A model generated the notes under the pieces. That model did not search any database. It was not told the DNA's origin and worked only from the letters and a program-made list of their open reading frames with translations. From Oreocharis arfaki (Eukaryota > Chordata > Aves > Passeriformes > Paramythiidae), in NCBI GenBank assembly GCA_013398015.1, contig VZRR01013430.1, positions 974,643-1,038,642 on the forward strand: a DNA stretch of 64,000 nt, in the 5' to 3' direction. Of the stretch, positions 22,101 through 34,778 are shown in pieces. Numbering within the stretch: the stretch's first letter is position 1; every line of letters begins with the position of its first letter. A program made the position numbers and the translations under genes.

Positions 22101-25100
22101 TCCTTGATCCCTCATCTGTAAAAAGGACAAGTGCACTGGTCCGGCTTAGGCAGCTCAGGGCTCAGTAAATCACTTATCACTACCCACAGCTTGTTCGAGA
22201 TCCAAATCTACCACTACACTGGCTCCAAGTTTCCCTTTGATGGTATTTGGACCCACCGATGCTCCACAAAGGCTCCACAGAAATGACTCCCACACTCTGA
22301 AGAGGGCACTCTGCTCCTGTGCCCTTCTGCGCTAAATGTGAAGCAATCAAGCCCCAATCTGCATAAGAACTGAGAAAGATCTGCTGCAAATACAGCGCTC
22401 ACAGCTCAGCAAGAGTGAGAGCACCTCTTTTGCTTCCAAGAGAGAGGTAACTGGACAAAATTATGAGATGTTCCATCATTCCAAAAACCCAAATAACAGT
22501 CTCAGAAGCGGTTGTGTTTTTCACACGTTCTCGTGGATTTATGCTGTTGAACAGGAGATAGAGGCTCTTGGGAGAGGATTACTTCAGCTCACTGGGAATG
22601 CAGAGCTATTTCTGACATTCTACCACTTCTTCCAAGGCAAACACTTGAATTGTAGAATTTAGTCTTTGTTCATATTTAATTGAACCTCTTCCTAAAAGCA
22701 TTTAATTCTTGTGACCCACTTGCAGAAATCAAGACAGTTAGGTCACTTCTCGTTTCCAGCATATTGATATAATCATTTCACTCCATTTTGTTCAGCTGAA
22801 AAAGCTTTTCACTGAGATATTTATGCTCTTTTCTCTTCTTTTCATGTGTTTTACAGCTCAGTAATATCCTTATAATAATTTTGTCAATAACCACAAAACA
22901 TCAAGCTCCTTCATTCCACATGTGACTGCTGCTCCATAAAAGATGCCTTCTGATCATTTTGTCATAAGTACACGCCAAGCCAAAATAATCCTTTCTTCAC
23001 TATAGCTGATCAAACTTGCAAACAGTATTCCAGATTGGGTGGCATAAATATTTCCCCTTTAGAATATTTTTTGTGATTATTTTTGTTATCATTACCAGCA
23101 TTACAGTGACAGCCCACAGTGATCAGATGAAGCCAGCAGCCCTCATCCATTATTCCTGACAGGCTTCACTCTCGCATGCATCACCCCCATCACCTATGTA
23201 CATGTTCTAGTACTGAATTTCCTCTTATTTCTCCTGCCTGCAAGGTCACGAAGGCTTCTCTACGTGATGCTCAACAATCTTCTGCCCTGACAAGGTGTCC
23301 CAAACTTGTAACTTTGATTTGGATCGCACAACTTGGCCTGGGAAAGAAGGAAGCTTCTCGTGTGCAACTACCCATAACAGGTATTTTCTATCAGAGTAGC
23401 ACAGCCTGTTCATGCAATAATCTAGATCCGTATTTTGATACTTTTCAAGTCTTGAAGAATTTCTTTGTTCACATTGTCTCCCTCTACAAAAGAGACTTTA
23501 CCAACAAGCACTGGGCCTTGTGAAATGTCTATATAAACTGCAGAGGTGTATTTATCAACAGGAATCCAACTTGCTTTTTTCTTCCCAGTACATAAAAATA
23601 ACACAAAAACCATTAAAAGGCTCAAGAATCATTTGTGTGCGTTCACCTCCATGCACACTGAGGTAGTTAAGAACAATTAAATCCTCTCAAGATTGGAACT
23701 GGATGCGATAGAAAATATTACAACCCCACTCCCAGAAAATATTTGTTCAGTTTTTTGGGATGATTCATCCTATTCTTTTCAAGCTGATTCAGAGGTATCT
23801 GGGAGTCAAGCACTTACGTTCAATAAACTCCCTTTTTTTTTCTCTTGGTAATCTTACCAATTTTTTATATCACACTTTTTTATACATCATACTTTGGCTC
23901 TGCAACTTAATATTTTACTGTAACTCATATCCCATAGAGAGAGGGATGAGTGTTTAATCACGGTATGTATTTTTACTTAGACATCCAAGTGCGACACTCA
24001 CATCAAACACAAACTTCAATCTATTCAGACTGGAAATTAAAGAAAACATGGTAAGCCATTATTTTTAGAGTTGTTTGTGGATATCTTGTGACTTCAGGCA
24101 CTGTAGGCTTCTTTGCTTGAAAAGGTCATATCATCCTTCAGAAAACGAAAAAGAACAAAAACCCTGAGATTCCTTTTATTTCTTTGTGCATCACTATTCT
24201 AAAGCAGGTCTGAAGTGAGAAACTAGCCAAGGTTTCAGAACTCCACTGGAGACGTCTTCCAGTTAATCTGACCTCTTTTTTAACAGTAATAACTAAAAAA
24301 AAATTAAGAGTTCAGACGTGCCTTTGTTTTTTTTTCAAAGGGCACATTCTGCTTTTGAAAACAACATCAGTTCAGATAACTCCTAAAGCTTCCTGCAGTA
24401 ACATCATCCAAGCGGGAGAAAAAAAAAAAATCAGGAATGTTATATCTATAGTATTAACTCTTAAGCTTCCCTGACTGTTTTAAGATTCTTTTCTTAATGA
24501 CAGAGGATATGTAAAATCAAGGCTGGCTGCCCGATGGCATCTGAAGTCTGCTACACTTCAACATTGGTGTGGATAATAGCTGTGATACCAAGCAGTTTCA
24601 CAGACACTTCTAGACAGTAAATCTGTCTCAGGAGGGGTTGAAACGTCAAAAAAAGATGACCCCACCTCTCCTTCAAATCCAGTCTAATCTTAGCATCACT
24701 TTTTAGGGGAGTTTGTAACCTTTATAAGACACAGAGGCAAAACCTTTGCTATACTTATTTTCAACAACTTTATAGCCACACCCACACAGGACAAGGAATT
24801 CTAATTACATGCTTGTTGAAACTGCAGGTTACAAAATTATTCCCTGTATTCCTTCAACTAAACTCAATATATCTACACACAGCTCTATCAGCAGCTTTCA
24901 CAGTAAATATGAGAGCCTTGATTAAAAACTCATCTTGGTTTTCCTTTGTGTCAGAGGGGGCATTTCCCTTGTGTAGGCACCAGCACAAAGCCCATGAAAT
25001 TCCAAGTGTGGAAGCAATCATCCACATAACTGGCTGGTTGCTGTCTTAATAATACACCAGGAGAGAAAAAAAACAGCATTTCAGTGCTACATGGGCTCAA

Positions 25101-26539
25101 AAGTGTCTTAAGCAACATTCAGGACTACAACAACTCAGGCAGAGAGCTCTTAAAAGCGAGATTAGAGTCAGGAGATTAACGTGGTGAGTGCATGGTGACA
25201 GCAAAAGTGCTCGTGCCTGAACCAGAGGTGATGGCACCGGAATGAGAAATAAACACACTTATCTTCAACTAAACGCATTAAAAAGTAAAACTTAAAGAAA
25301 ATTTAAAGGTAAAACAAAACAAAACAAGCAACCCCCTATGTCTTTTGGAGGACTGCTAAGCAACACTTTTCTGCTTCCAACAGCCAAAATCACTGGCACA
25401 CCTGGATTATTTTTCTCAACCGTGTCCTTTGTTTTCCTACATAAAGTAAATGCCGTTGTCCTCTCTGCTACACTCTTAAACCATTTTATACTTTCACTAC
25501 TGGCACACTTGCAGTTTGCTGTAGTCCCTGGTGTCAATCTTTCATCCAGACTAATCCTTTATTTCAGTGACATCTGAGTACTAAAGAAAAAGTGTTATTT
25601 ATTTGAAATTTTGCCATAAAACACATCTCTAAAAACAACAGTCTAATAGAAACATCACAGTTTCTAGTTTTCCAGAACTGTAAATATGGTGCAAACCCCA
25701 TCTCACATATTTTAGTGCTAATATTTTAAAAGAGGGAGGGAGAGAAATGATCTTTTCCCCTTGGCTAGGGATATCTTTTGGCAATAAGATATAGGTAGAC
25801 CCTTAAGCAGAAAGAGCAATATACGTTCATACATAAGCTGTAAATTTAAGCTCAGCAGTCTTTTTACATTTAACCAATTCAACATCAGAATTTCCAAATA
25901 CTAAGAACAATCTTCACCCTTTCATTGGTGCTGTAATTGTCCCCATTTAACTGGGGTCTGAACGCCTGCCCATCTGAGGGTATCTGCTCTGATGTGATAA
26001 GGCCAAGAGCTCTGCAGGATAATAACTCCCCAATTTATTCACCTGCAAAAGCAATCTGCTCACAAGTGCCTTATTCTGGTAACAAGCCTGAAAATGACAA
26101 CTCTAAAAATGGCCTAATCTCAGTAAAATGTGTTTCCCAGTGTAAAAGGCTTCTCTATCCGACTGCAGAAGTTCTGGTCAAATGAGAAAGAAACCCCATT
26201 TATCTGCCCCTTCATTCATCTGAGACACTTTTGTCCCTTTGCTTTTAGTCTGGCAAACCAGGAAACTCTGCTTCCGTGTCCCAAGAGGTGTCATAAGCAC
26301 CAGTTTGTGTCCAGCTTCTTAATCTTTCTTGACCTGTATCTCCCACACAATAAAAATAACTCGCTGGGGTAAAATCTCATTCAGACACACACAGTTGTTT
26401 CAGGAGAAATGAACCTTACAGACTGTGCGTACAGCGGGGCAGAAATTCCATTTAACTCCTTTTGCCCTGAAAAGAGCAAGCCACACCAAGCAGGCTGTAC
26501 AGCTCCTGCAATCCGTGGCAGCAGAGCGTCCTTCCTGGT
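22101..26539. other. Unique AT-rich non-coding DNA
   Basis: I recognise no gene, RNA or transposon. Poly-A runs occur near 24418-24430, and a (CAAAA)n stretch at about 25310-25328. Open frames are short and unremarkable. Confidence 0.55.
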
Positions 26540-26760
26540 TGCCCTGGACTGCTCTATATATAGCTGTTATTAATATGAGACCATAAAATTGTCTACTCCC
26601 TCTCAGATTTAGCCACAGAAATTTTTAATAAGTAATGTGTCTAATGTATTAGATATTAAACTAGACATTAGCTGCCAGATCTCACTAAGCTGTGCAAAAT
26701 TATTTTAGCTACTTATCAAGGTGATATCTGCTGCAATCTCATTTTTAACAAAGCACTGTG
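26540..26760. promoter_or_regulatory. Possible conserved non-coding element
   Basis: This stretch has the texture often seen in conserved vertebrate enhancers: no low-complexity runs, many ATTA/TAAT and TTATTAATA-type words, a CTATATATAG palindrome near 26554, and GATA-like words (TTATCAAGGTGATATCTG near 26713). Composition is the only evidence, and it needs a cross-species alignment to mean anything. Confidence 0.12.
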
Positions 26761-29700
26761 GAAAGCAAAATCTCTCAAGCAAAATTCACGGAAGGACCTT
26801 GTCATTGCCCCTAATCAAAAGGGAGCAAATGAGCTCTGCCATAGGAATCCATCTCTTTCCTCCTATGTGTATAAATAAGGAACTTCTGCTTCCAGATGGA
26901 TCTCCAGAAATCAAGCTCATTGTTCTCTTACTGACACAAACCACCTAAATGACAAATATACATAATAAACCTTTGCCTGCCCTCTTTGTTTAATGTGGCT
27001 TTTGCACCACTTACACACTACTAAATGCCATTTCTTTGGAAACACAAACTAGAGGTGCTGCCATACAAGTTCTCAGCTTTTACATCTTTAGTATGCTTAG
27101 TTTTATGCCCTTTATTTGCTGGGTTGGTCTTTTGAAATAGTGGTAGGAATTTATGCTCTAAACCAGCCATGAAGTGTGCCCATTGAAAAAGGTCTCATGT
27201 GTAAAAAAGAAACACGCCATGGACATTGATAGTTATCCCAATGGCTAAAAAAAACCCCAAAACAACAAAACAGGGTAGGGATAAAACTCTTCATGAATAA
27301 ATCAAACACACAAAATTTGGCCAAGAGATTGGTACCACACCAGGAGGCAAGAGAGGGGCTTCATTAATTGCCTGAACCTAAATATACATTCATGTTTTTT
27401 AGCTTTGTAGGGCAGACAAGTCCAAAAGACTCCAAAACAGATGTACTGAAAGGACAAAAAAAGTATTCAGAAGAAATTACAGTCCTTTGCAAGCTCCTGC
27501 CCACCACAGGAGATGGCATTGCACATTGCATCTTAATTGTTCAGCAAAAAGCTCTTTGTCTGACTGAAATTGAAATCTGTGATGTTTCTATCCAGCAATA
27601 CATTGGTGAGTGCTAATAAGTAGGGGCTGATGAATTATTCACTGCCAAATTTGTGTGTTTGGACTGAATTCTTATCTGCTGCTGCTTTTATTCCAAATTC
27701 CATCAACATTGTCAAATACTGGAAAGTGGAGTAACACAAACCAGTGGAAAGCCCTCCAGCCCAAAACAAGAACTAAAGCTTGAGCTGACCCCCACTCTGC
27801 TTTGCACAGCCTCTTCGGTTGTTCTGACTTGATTTGTTCTTGGTCTGGAGCATTCCTCATGTTCCCTGATGAAAATCATTGATCAGTTTAATGAGCAAGG
27901 CTGACTAGAGGGGTGGAGGAGGGATGATCTGAGTCCTTTGTTACTCACACAGCCTAAGTACCCATCCCTCAGCAAGTCTGACTGACTCCAAACATTAAAT
28001 GAACTGAAAGGGAAACCTCATTTTGAACTGTGCTTTCCCACACATATCAAACAGCCTGTGAAATGCCTTAGATTTTATGTCTGAATCCATTAAACACAGT
28101 GGGGGGAAATTAAAAAAATAGAAATTCATGGCTGAATATGTGCTCATCAACGCCTTCCCTGCTTTAACTCTGTTAGCTGAATTGATCCGAGGGGTGCAAG
28201 GCGCTGAGCGCACTGAACAGCTCAGAAATGGAAAAGTGAAATGTCAATATTTAAAAGAACACAGCCACGTAAATTGGCTTCCTCCAAGGAACCTGAGCTT
28301 GTCCATTGCTCTCCCAGCAAGCCCTCCACGGGTTTAGAGCAATCAGCAAAGACTGCTCACGGCAAAGCACAGATATTTAGAAGAATGATGCTCCAGGGCC
28401 ACGAGGAAATGTGATCATCGCCTTGATGAAGCTGAGTTCCTTTAGGAGCTTGGGTGGCTGCGTGTCACAGGCAGGAGCACAGAGTGTGTCATCAAGGACT
28501 GGAACATTGCAGCTCTGTGAGATCCAGCGGGGAGCTGGCTGCAGCTCCCCACAGCAACGCTTAATTTGTGCTCTCCTGATAAAGCCCCACACACGAGGAT
28601 GTAAAAGTCAGCAAGAGGAGGTTAATGGCAGTGAACTAGAATAAAACTAAATGTCACTACATGTTACTTTTCTGTAGAACCTTCTAAGTAGATAAGACGT
28701 GTTCAGGAAGCTGTAAAATGTGCCCTTTCCTTACAAGAAAAAGGTCAGTTCTGTGCTAACAAATTGTAATCGGTTAGTCATAAATGATCAGATCAGCAGC
28801 TGAAATATGGTGCCTTACATGTAATTTAAATATTGTTACAACTGCTTGAGTCACAGAGAAGCCCACTTTGCACAGCACAAACTCCTGCATGCATTAAAGC
28901 AATGCAGCTCATGAAAATATGAACACAATATCACATAGAAGGAAGAAATTACCAATTTTACAGCAATGAAACATGCTTAAATAACCAATTGTACAGTTGC
29001 CTTTGGCACTAAAGAGCAATGGTTAGAAAGAAATGCTTAAACATTCTCTGTGATTCAGTGATTCTCTGCTGCTTTAAGAGACCAGCTCACAGAACAATCA
29101 GCTCTGCTGGTTTTCAAAGCAGGGAAGGAGCAGCAGCTCTGCTGCTCCTCGCATGCATCACTCAGAGAGCTGAAGTTCTCTTTGCACAGTTACCAGAGTT
29201 TTATAAAGAAGCACCCAGCACACAGAGCAGCAGACCATTGCTTTCCTCTTCTCTCTCAAGAAATAAAAATCAGCAGCAAAGCCAATACTAATTAGCAAAA
29301 ATCCAACACCACAAATGCAATATTGGGAAAGTTTTGTTAAGATAAGAGAAACCAGTTCTTGTCTCAAGGCCAGATGAGATTTTGCTATGCACCTGCTATT
29401 TTTGTGGCACAGTGTTGTTATCATTAAAGAATTGTTCATCAGTTGTGTGGTTATTTCAGCATTTCTTCCCGTTCTGGTGCCCAGAGTCCTGTTAGGTCCT
29501 TAATAACAAGAGTCCCATTTGAAGAGGTTTCAAGTCATGAGGTGCAAACAGACTTTCCTAAGAAAAATAAGTCCTGAGCCTCCACCTGCTAAGAAATGCC
29601 AAACTTAACACTCAGTTCAGAATAACCTTAGGGATATTTCACAGTGATTTCTTACACTGGTGCAGCACACACGTGCTCAATAGTAAAAGGCTAATTATCG

Positions 29701-31569
29701 ATATTATTTTAATTCCCAACCAGTAACAAGCCTGTACAATAAGGTTGTGGGTGTTTTGTTCCTTTGAACACTGTATTGAGTCATGTATTTCAAAGCTGAC
29801 AGGCCACTTTAAAGCTGAAATGCACCCACTGAATACTAATGCTCGTTCTGAGGCAAGAACAAGTGTATTCAGCTCTAGCACACATTCAGAGCCACTCCAG
29901 TAAAATTTACTCATGCTAATATTTTGCAAAATGCAGGGAAAGGATATAATCAGTGAGCAGAAGAGCTGCAGCTCCTCTCTTCACTCACACTGAAACACTT
30001 TGCTCCTTTTGACACTGCATTTTTAGTGTAGCTACTAAACTAAAGGCTAAAAAGCCATTTTTAGTGCAGCCTTGCCAGGGCAGCTGCCCAGCCTGTGCTA
30101 ACACCCATCACCTCCAGGTATAACAAGGCATTTATCTACTAATGACTTAGAAAAGGTGATAAAAAGTGACTGAAGTAGTTACGGTCCTTGTGTTCTTTTC
30201 AAAAACTCAGCTTCTATATCCTTTAAGACAAAGCCCACGTGGATTATGCAGATAAAGTTGGGTTTATCCTAATTATGTAAACTTAAAGAAGGATCATTTA
30301 CAGTGTTCATTTGGTTCATACTATGCTGCATTTCCCAGGAAAGAGTGTTCTTTACAGAAAGGTGTAGACTCTGTTCAACTAAGAGAAGAGATCAACACAG
30401 CTGCCATTTCCTGCTTCATTTCTGACGTTATTAAAAGAGAGATTAAAGAAACAATACCCACGAATCTTCTGCTGATATTTCAGTTCATATTTAAATTTTT
30501 ATCTCTAGGTTTACAAATGGTGAATTGCAGTGAGGTCAATGAAATGTTTAATTTCTCTTTAGCTAAACCAGGTTCTGAGGGACTCAGAATTTAAATTCTT
30601 GCTTGAAATAGCTTAGCACTGAATCTCCTTTGATTTCTTAAAGTTCTGTTTCTTTATTGTCTCTTTGTCCAAGGTAGCTTTCACACAGCCACACACAAAA
30701 ACCATACTAATGGTAGCAATTATATTTTACATGACACTGTCTCACTTAAATTTTGTCATTTTTAAAGATAAGTTTTCTACTCAACCTGTAATTTTGCAAT
30801 GCAATGAGCTCCCTGATCCCCTCCTTTTGAAAGTCGTCCTCCACTTTAAATTCCCTTTGGGGTACACAAATCTGCAGGAAATGCAAAGCTGCAGTCAACC
30901 CACAGGTACCTGACATTTGAGTTTGTACCACAATTATTTTGTGTCTGTTTACCCAGTGAGCAATCCAAACTGCCTTCAATTCCACTATTGTGCTTTGACA
31001 ATAAAACCAATATTCTAGGATAAAGTTATGCACCTTGCCTACGATTTGAAGGCTACAGAGAATCTCTCATCCTTTTCTGAACCATTTCCAGAGCAGCTGG
31101 GACTGGAAATGAAGCACAGGCTCTCTCAAGGTGGCAGCTTTGTAAGGAACATTGCTCATTTCTTTCTTACTTTAATCTTTTAATCCTACTAATCCATATT
31201 ATTTACTCTTTTTTTTTTTCCTGTCCTCTTGTATCTAAATTGATGTTTCTGTCCTTGCCAAGGCACTTTCTGCTCTTTCTTGTTTATTGTTTACTCTGTA
31301 ATTTTGAAAGCAGCATTAGAACAATGTTTGCAATAAGTTTCAGGGATTTTGACAGAACTTAGACTGATCCAAGGTGAAAATTTAAAAGGTATTTTCAACC
31401 AAGCCATGAAGTTTTAGAAGAGTTTCCTTATGACAGTGATGACCCAGTGATAGAATTTGAAAATTTACTGAAAGGACTGCATGACAGATTTTATCACACA
31501 GTTATCATTGTCTGTGATAACAGCAACAAACTGAAAGAGGAGAGGTTTCCATGAGCACACAATGCCAGA
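26761..31569. other. Unique AT-rich non-coding DNA
   Basis: Nothing recognisable as a gene. A GC-richer piece at 28300-28600 has overlapping frames on both strands but no domain. A 7-bp inverted repeat (GTTATCA/TGATAAC, 31501-31521) lies shortly before the first CR1 fragment. Confidence 0.55.
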
Positions 31570-31722
31570 AAATCAGAGTATCATAAAATGGCTTAGGTTG
31601 GAAGGGACCTTAAAAACCATCTCATCCCACCCCCTGCCATGAGCAGGGAACCTTCCACGGGACCAGGCTGCTCAAGGTCCCATCCAACCTGGCCTGAGAC
31701 ACTTCCAGGGATGGGGCTCCCA
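31570..31722 (-). mobile_element. CR1-type LINE, 3' end fragment
   Basis: Read on the minus strand this is the 3' untranslated end of a CR1 retrotransposon: a GGGAGCCCCATCCCTGGAAG block, the AGGCCAGGTTGGATGGG region, the TGGAAGGTTCCCTGCTC/ATGGCAGGGGG region, then AAGGTCCCTTCCAACC and a worn ATTTTATGATACTCTGATT tail. About 150 bp remain and no reverse transcriptase is present. CR1 copies are normally 5'-truncated, so a lone 3' end is ordinary. This identifies the host as a bird or close reptile relative. Confidence 0.9.
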
Positions 31723-32780
31723 TATCAGAGATGAGTGCCTTATTTTAAATAAAATCAAATATCTGTGACTTCATAACTTACTTTCCAAAACATCCTTTTT
31801 TGACTACTTGAGATTGTGACATGAATTGAAGATGCCTTATGGTTTTTGCATTAAAGTTTGCATGCACAAGTTTTACCTCTGAGTAATCAAAGAATTCAGA
31901 ATTTCTTCATGAGGAATCAAATGAAGTGCCTTGTGTTCGCCCTGCTCCCCTCAAGACACACAAACACAAATAACTTCACTAGAAATAATGCCAAATGCCC
32001 GTGAAGCTTACAGAGAGAAGTTTATCAAGCCCCGCTCAAGAGTTCCTAATGGATTTTCTTGCCGTAAGACACTCCACCATCGTCATAAATTCATTTTCAG
32101 TAGGCAAAATTTAATTTGCCGTAGACAAGATTAAAAGGTCATAAATAAAACATTGTCATTCAGTTTGCCCTTTCGAGTCAGTTCAAAATATGATATATGA
32201 TCTGCTTGATTGTGTTCGAATTTGGTGTGACTACCCAGCTTCTCCAAGATCCACCTCTTTAACACGGTGAGCATCACTGAGCAGCTTTAAACGTGCAGCA
32301 CTGCCACAGGGAGAAGTCTCAGAGTACAAAACTCACAGCTACGAGCTTGCTATGCTAAAATGCCCATTAGCTCATCTGAATTGTAAAATAAATACTAGGA
32401 ATTAGCAGGCACAAATGTAGAATCTGATTGTTACAGCAGGTAACAGGACGCAGAAGGTTAAGGGAGATTTAAAAAAACATTTTTTTGTTCGCACCACTGC
32501 TGCCAGTATGTTGTGAATATTTGAAGCCTGCAGAGGTTCAAAAAGCAAATAAATTCCCAGATGAGAAGTCTAAAGGGAAAAAAAAAAAAAAAAACAACAA
32601 CAACAACAAAAAAACCCCCTATTCCCTGGTCTGGGAAACGAAAGAACAGAGAATGGAACCAGGTAACTGCTCAGTACACAAAACAGATTTTTTCCTCCAA
32701 TTTTTCTCCGTGTAACACACATTTGTGGAAAGTGCATCACACACAGCCCTGTTGGTATGGAGGAGGTGCTGTCACGTGAA
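31723..32780. other. Spacer between two opposed CR1 ends
   Basis: Unique AT-rich DNA. It includes a stretch at about 32020-32230 with conserved-element-like texture and a small inverted repeat (GGCAAA/TTTGCC at 32103-32120). It also has a poly-A run followed by (CAA)n at 32578-32614. No gene is seen. Confidence 0.5.
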
Positions 32781-33063
32781 GGGAGCCTACAAGAAAGGTA
32801 GAGAGCATGTAGCGACAGGACAAGGGAGAATGGCTTCAAAGTAAAAGAGAGAAGGTTTAGATCAGATATTGGGAAGAAATTCTTTCCTATCAGGGTAGGG
32901 AGTCCCTGGCACAGGGCGCCCAGAGAAGCTGTGGCTGCCCCTGGATCCCTGGCAATGCCCAAGGCCAGGCTGGACAGGGCTTAGAGCAACCTGGGACAGT
33001 GGAAGGGGTTGAACAGGATGATCTTGAAGGTCCCTTCCAACCCAAACTGTTCTGTGATTCTCT
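32781..33063 (+). mobile_element. CR1-type LINE, 3' end fragment (longer copy)
   Basis: This is a well-preserved CR1 3' region: GGGAGCCTACAAGAAAGGTA, a GACAGGACAAGGGAGAATGG block, AGATATTGGGAAGAAATTCT, the CCCAGAGAAGCTGTGGCTGC block, AAGGCCAGGCTGGACAGGGC, GGTTGAACAGGATGATCTTG, CCCTTCCAACCCAAAC and the TTCTGTGATTCT tail at about 33049-33060. Compared with the usual bird form, one small internal piece near 32805 and the TGTCCCTGCCCATGGCAGG piece near 33005 are missing. There is no coding capacity. It is in the opposite orientation to the copy at 31570-31722. Confidence 0.93.
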
Positions 33064-34757
33064 ACCCAAGACTCAGAGGACAAAAGAGAGAGACATGTTG
33101 CAAGAAAAAAAGAAAAAAAAAATCACTCTTACTGCAAGTTATTCGCAAATCACCTGGTGGTTTCACAGCTGTGTTTTTCTTGAAAGTCATAAAAATAGCT
33201 TGAGTTATGGAATGAGTCAAGTGGCTCAGCCAGTGCCCTGCTCAGTGCAACCCACAGCCCTCTTGGCTCTGGAACACAGGAGCATCTGGGCACCCCTGAC
33301 AGTCCCATGCTGGAGCCTCAGAGGTCAGGGAAGGGCACGCTACTTTTGAAGGTGAGTAAAGTGCTAATTAACAAAATGCAGGAAATAATCAAAGGGCCTA
33401 AGAAGTACCACAGTTTTTAATACAAATTAAACAAGAGACGATCCATATTTCTGAAACGTAGTTCAAAATGCAAAGCCTCTCTGCAGCAGGAGTCACACTG
33501 GATTTCAGTTTGTTTCTGTGGGATTTTTCCCAAGCAAAACCACGAGCCTGATCCCAGTAAGTGTTTACTATTCAAGAGGAGAATTCAAGAACCCTTAATC
33601 CTTTTTGGAACAGGTCTCTGATATTTCATCTCACATTTAAGCTTTAATTATAAAATGAGAGGGACAAAGTATTTTAGTCTCTCACTGTATTTTGATAGGG
33701 ATTTAAATGAGTTCAGGTACTTGTAGCACAGTAGTCAGGCAAATGGTGAGAGTAATTTGCAGAAATGGCCACTATTTCTCACTCAATGGCTTTGAAAGAT
33801 CCTCGACTTCTATGCATAAAATCTTCATCTTTGCCCTGATATTTAAGAAGCAGGGGCACTTATTAACCTGAGATCATTTTCTGTTCCACTGACATTATAC
33901 CCTAAATTTATACTGTTACAGAAGACCGAATATTCCCGTAATAAACTTGCTCATAATGCAATCATTAATATCTCTGTTCAAATCCACAATTATAGCAGAC
34001 TTAATTTTGTTGCTGTTTAGAGCTTGTGTAGTCTGGGGTAGAGATAAAAGTTGGGGTGGTGTTTTAGGTTGGGTTCCCTTGTTCCTGTCTCTGTTGTTTT
34101 TTGAAGGGACACCATTGGAATATTTTAAACCTCTCAGAATTCATGAACAGCGTGGAAAAGCCAATTAACTGCTCTTAATGGGCAAAACTGTAGGAAAGCA
34201 ACCAAAAGGTTCAAGCAACTGAACATCACACAAGGGCTTTGGAGTTCCTTCCAACATTGTGATGCTTTACAGGCAAAGCTTGACTTTGCCACAACCCAAA
34301 ATTGCTGAGGAGGTGGCCGTGCTGCCTGAGCAGCCGTGCTACAACACCTTTTAAAGTGTTTGTCCTTCCACCCAAACGTGTGCAAGGCCACGTGGTCAGG
34401 ACTGGGAACACACCAAAGGCCACACGAGCACAGATAGAACCAAAGAGATTTCACCAAAGGGAGAGAAAGGATGAAGCATTTATCACCATGGGGGGCAGCT
34501 GCTCCGCAGGAAGCATCCAAAAAGGTACCACTGAAAGAGAACACCTGTCCATGGGCAGGACAAGGTGCCCAGGGATGGCTGCAACGTGGTCAGCTGCTTC
34601 CAGTGGCTAAACACAGATCAGGATGCTGGGGATGCATCTGTGGGCCCAGCACAGCCACTCCCTGCAGCCAAACCCTGCTGAGCAGAGAGCTCAGGTCACT
34701 CTGGCTGCTGGAGCCAGCTGATTGCAGCCATCTGAGTGCCCACATTTTCTGCAGGAT

Positions 34758-34778
34758 ACAACTCAATTATTGAGTTGT
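34758..34778. repeat. 21-nt near-continuous palindrome (10-bp arms, 1-nt spacer)
   Basis: ACAACTCAAT (34758-34767) and ATTGAGTTGT (34769-34778) are perfect reverse complements around a single T. A 10-bp arm with so short a spacer is unusual but not beyond chance for 64 kb. Confidence 0.75.

Noticed and set aside
23422..23625. Minus-strand frame starting SLLMVFVLFLCTG
   Set aside because: A hydrophobic start is expected often in AT-rich DNA. There is no convincing donor directly after it and no known family.
32205..32230. tRNA B-box-like word (GTGTTCGAATTTGG)
   Set aside because: There is no cloverleaf around it and no A-box at the right distance.
33487..33556. Plus-strand 70-bp segment with CTCTCTGCAG acceptor and GTAAGT donor, open in one frame
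   Set aside because: The acceptor tract is short and nothing else supports it. I keep it as an example of the background rate of pseudo-exons.
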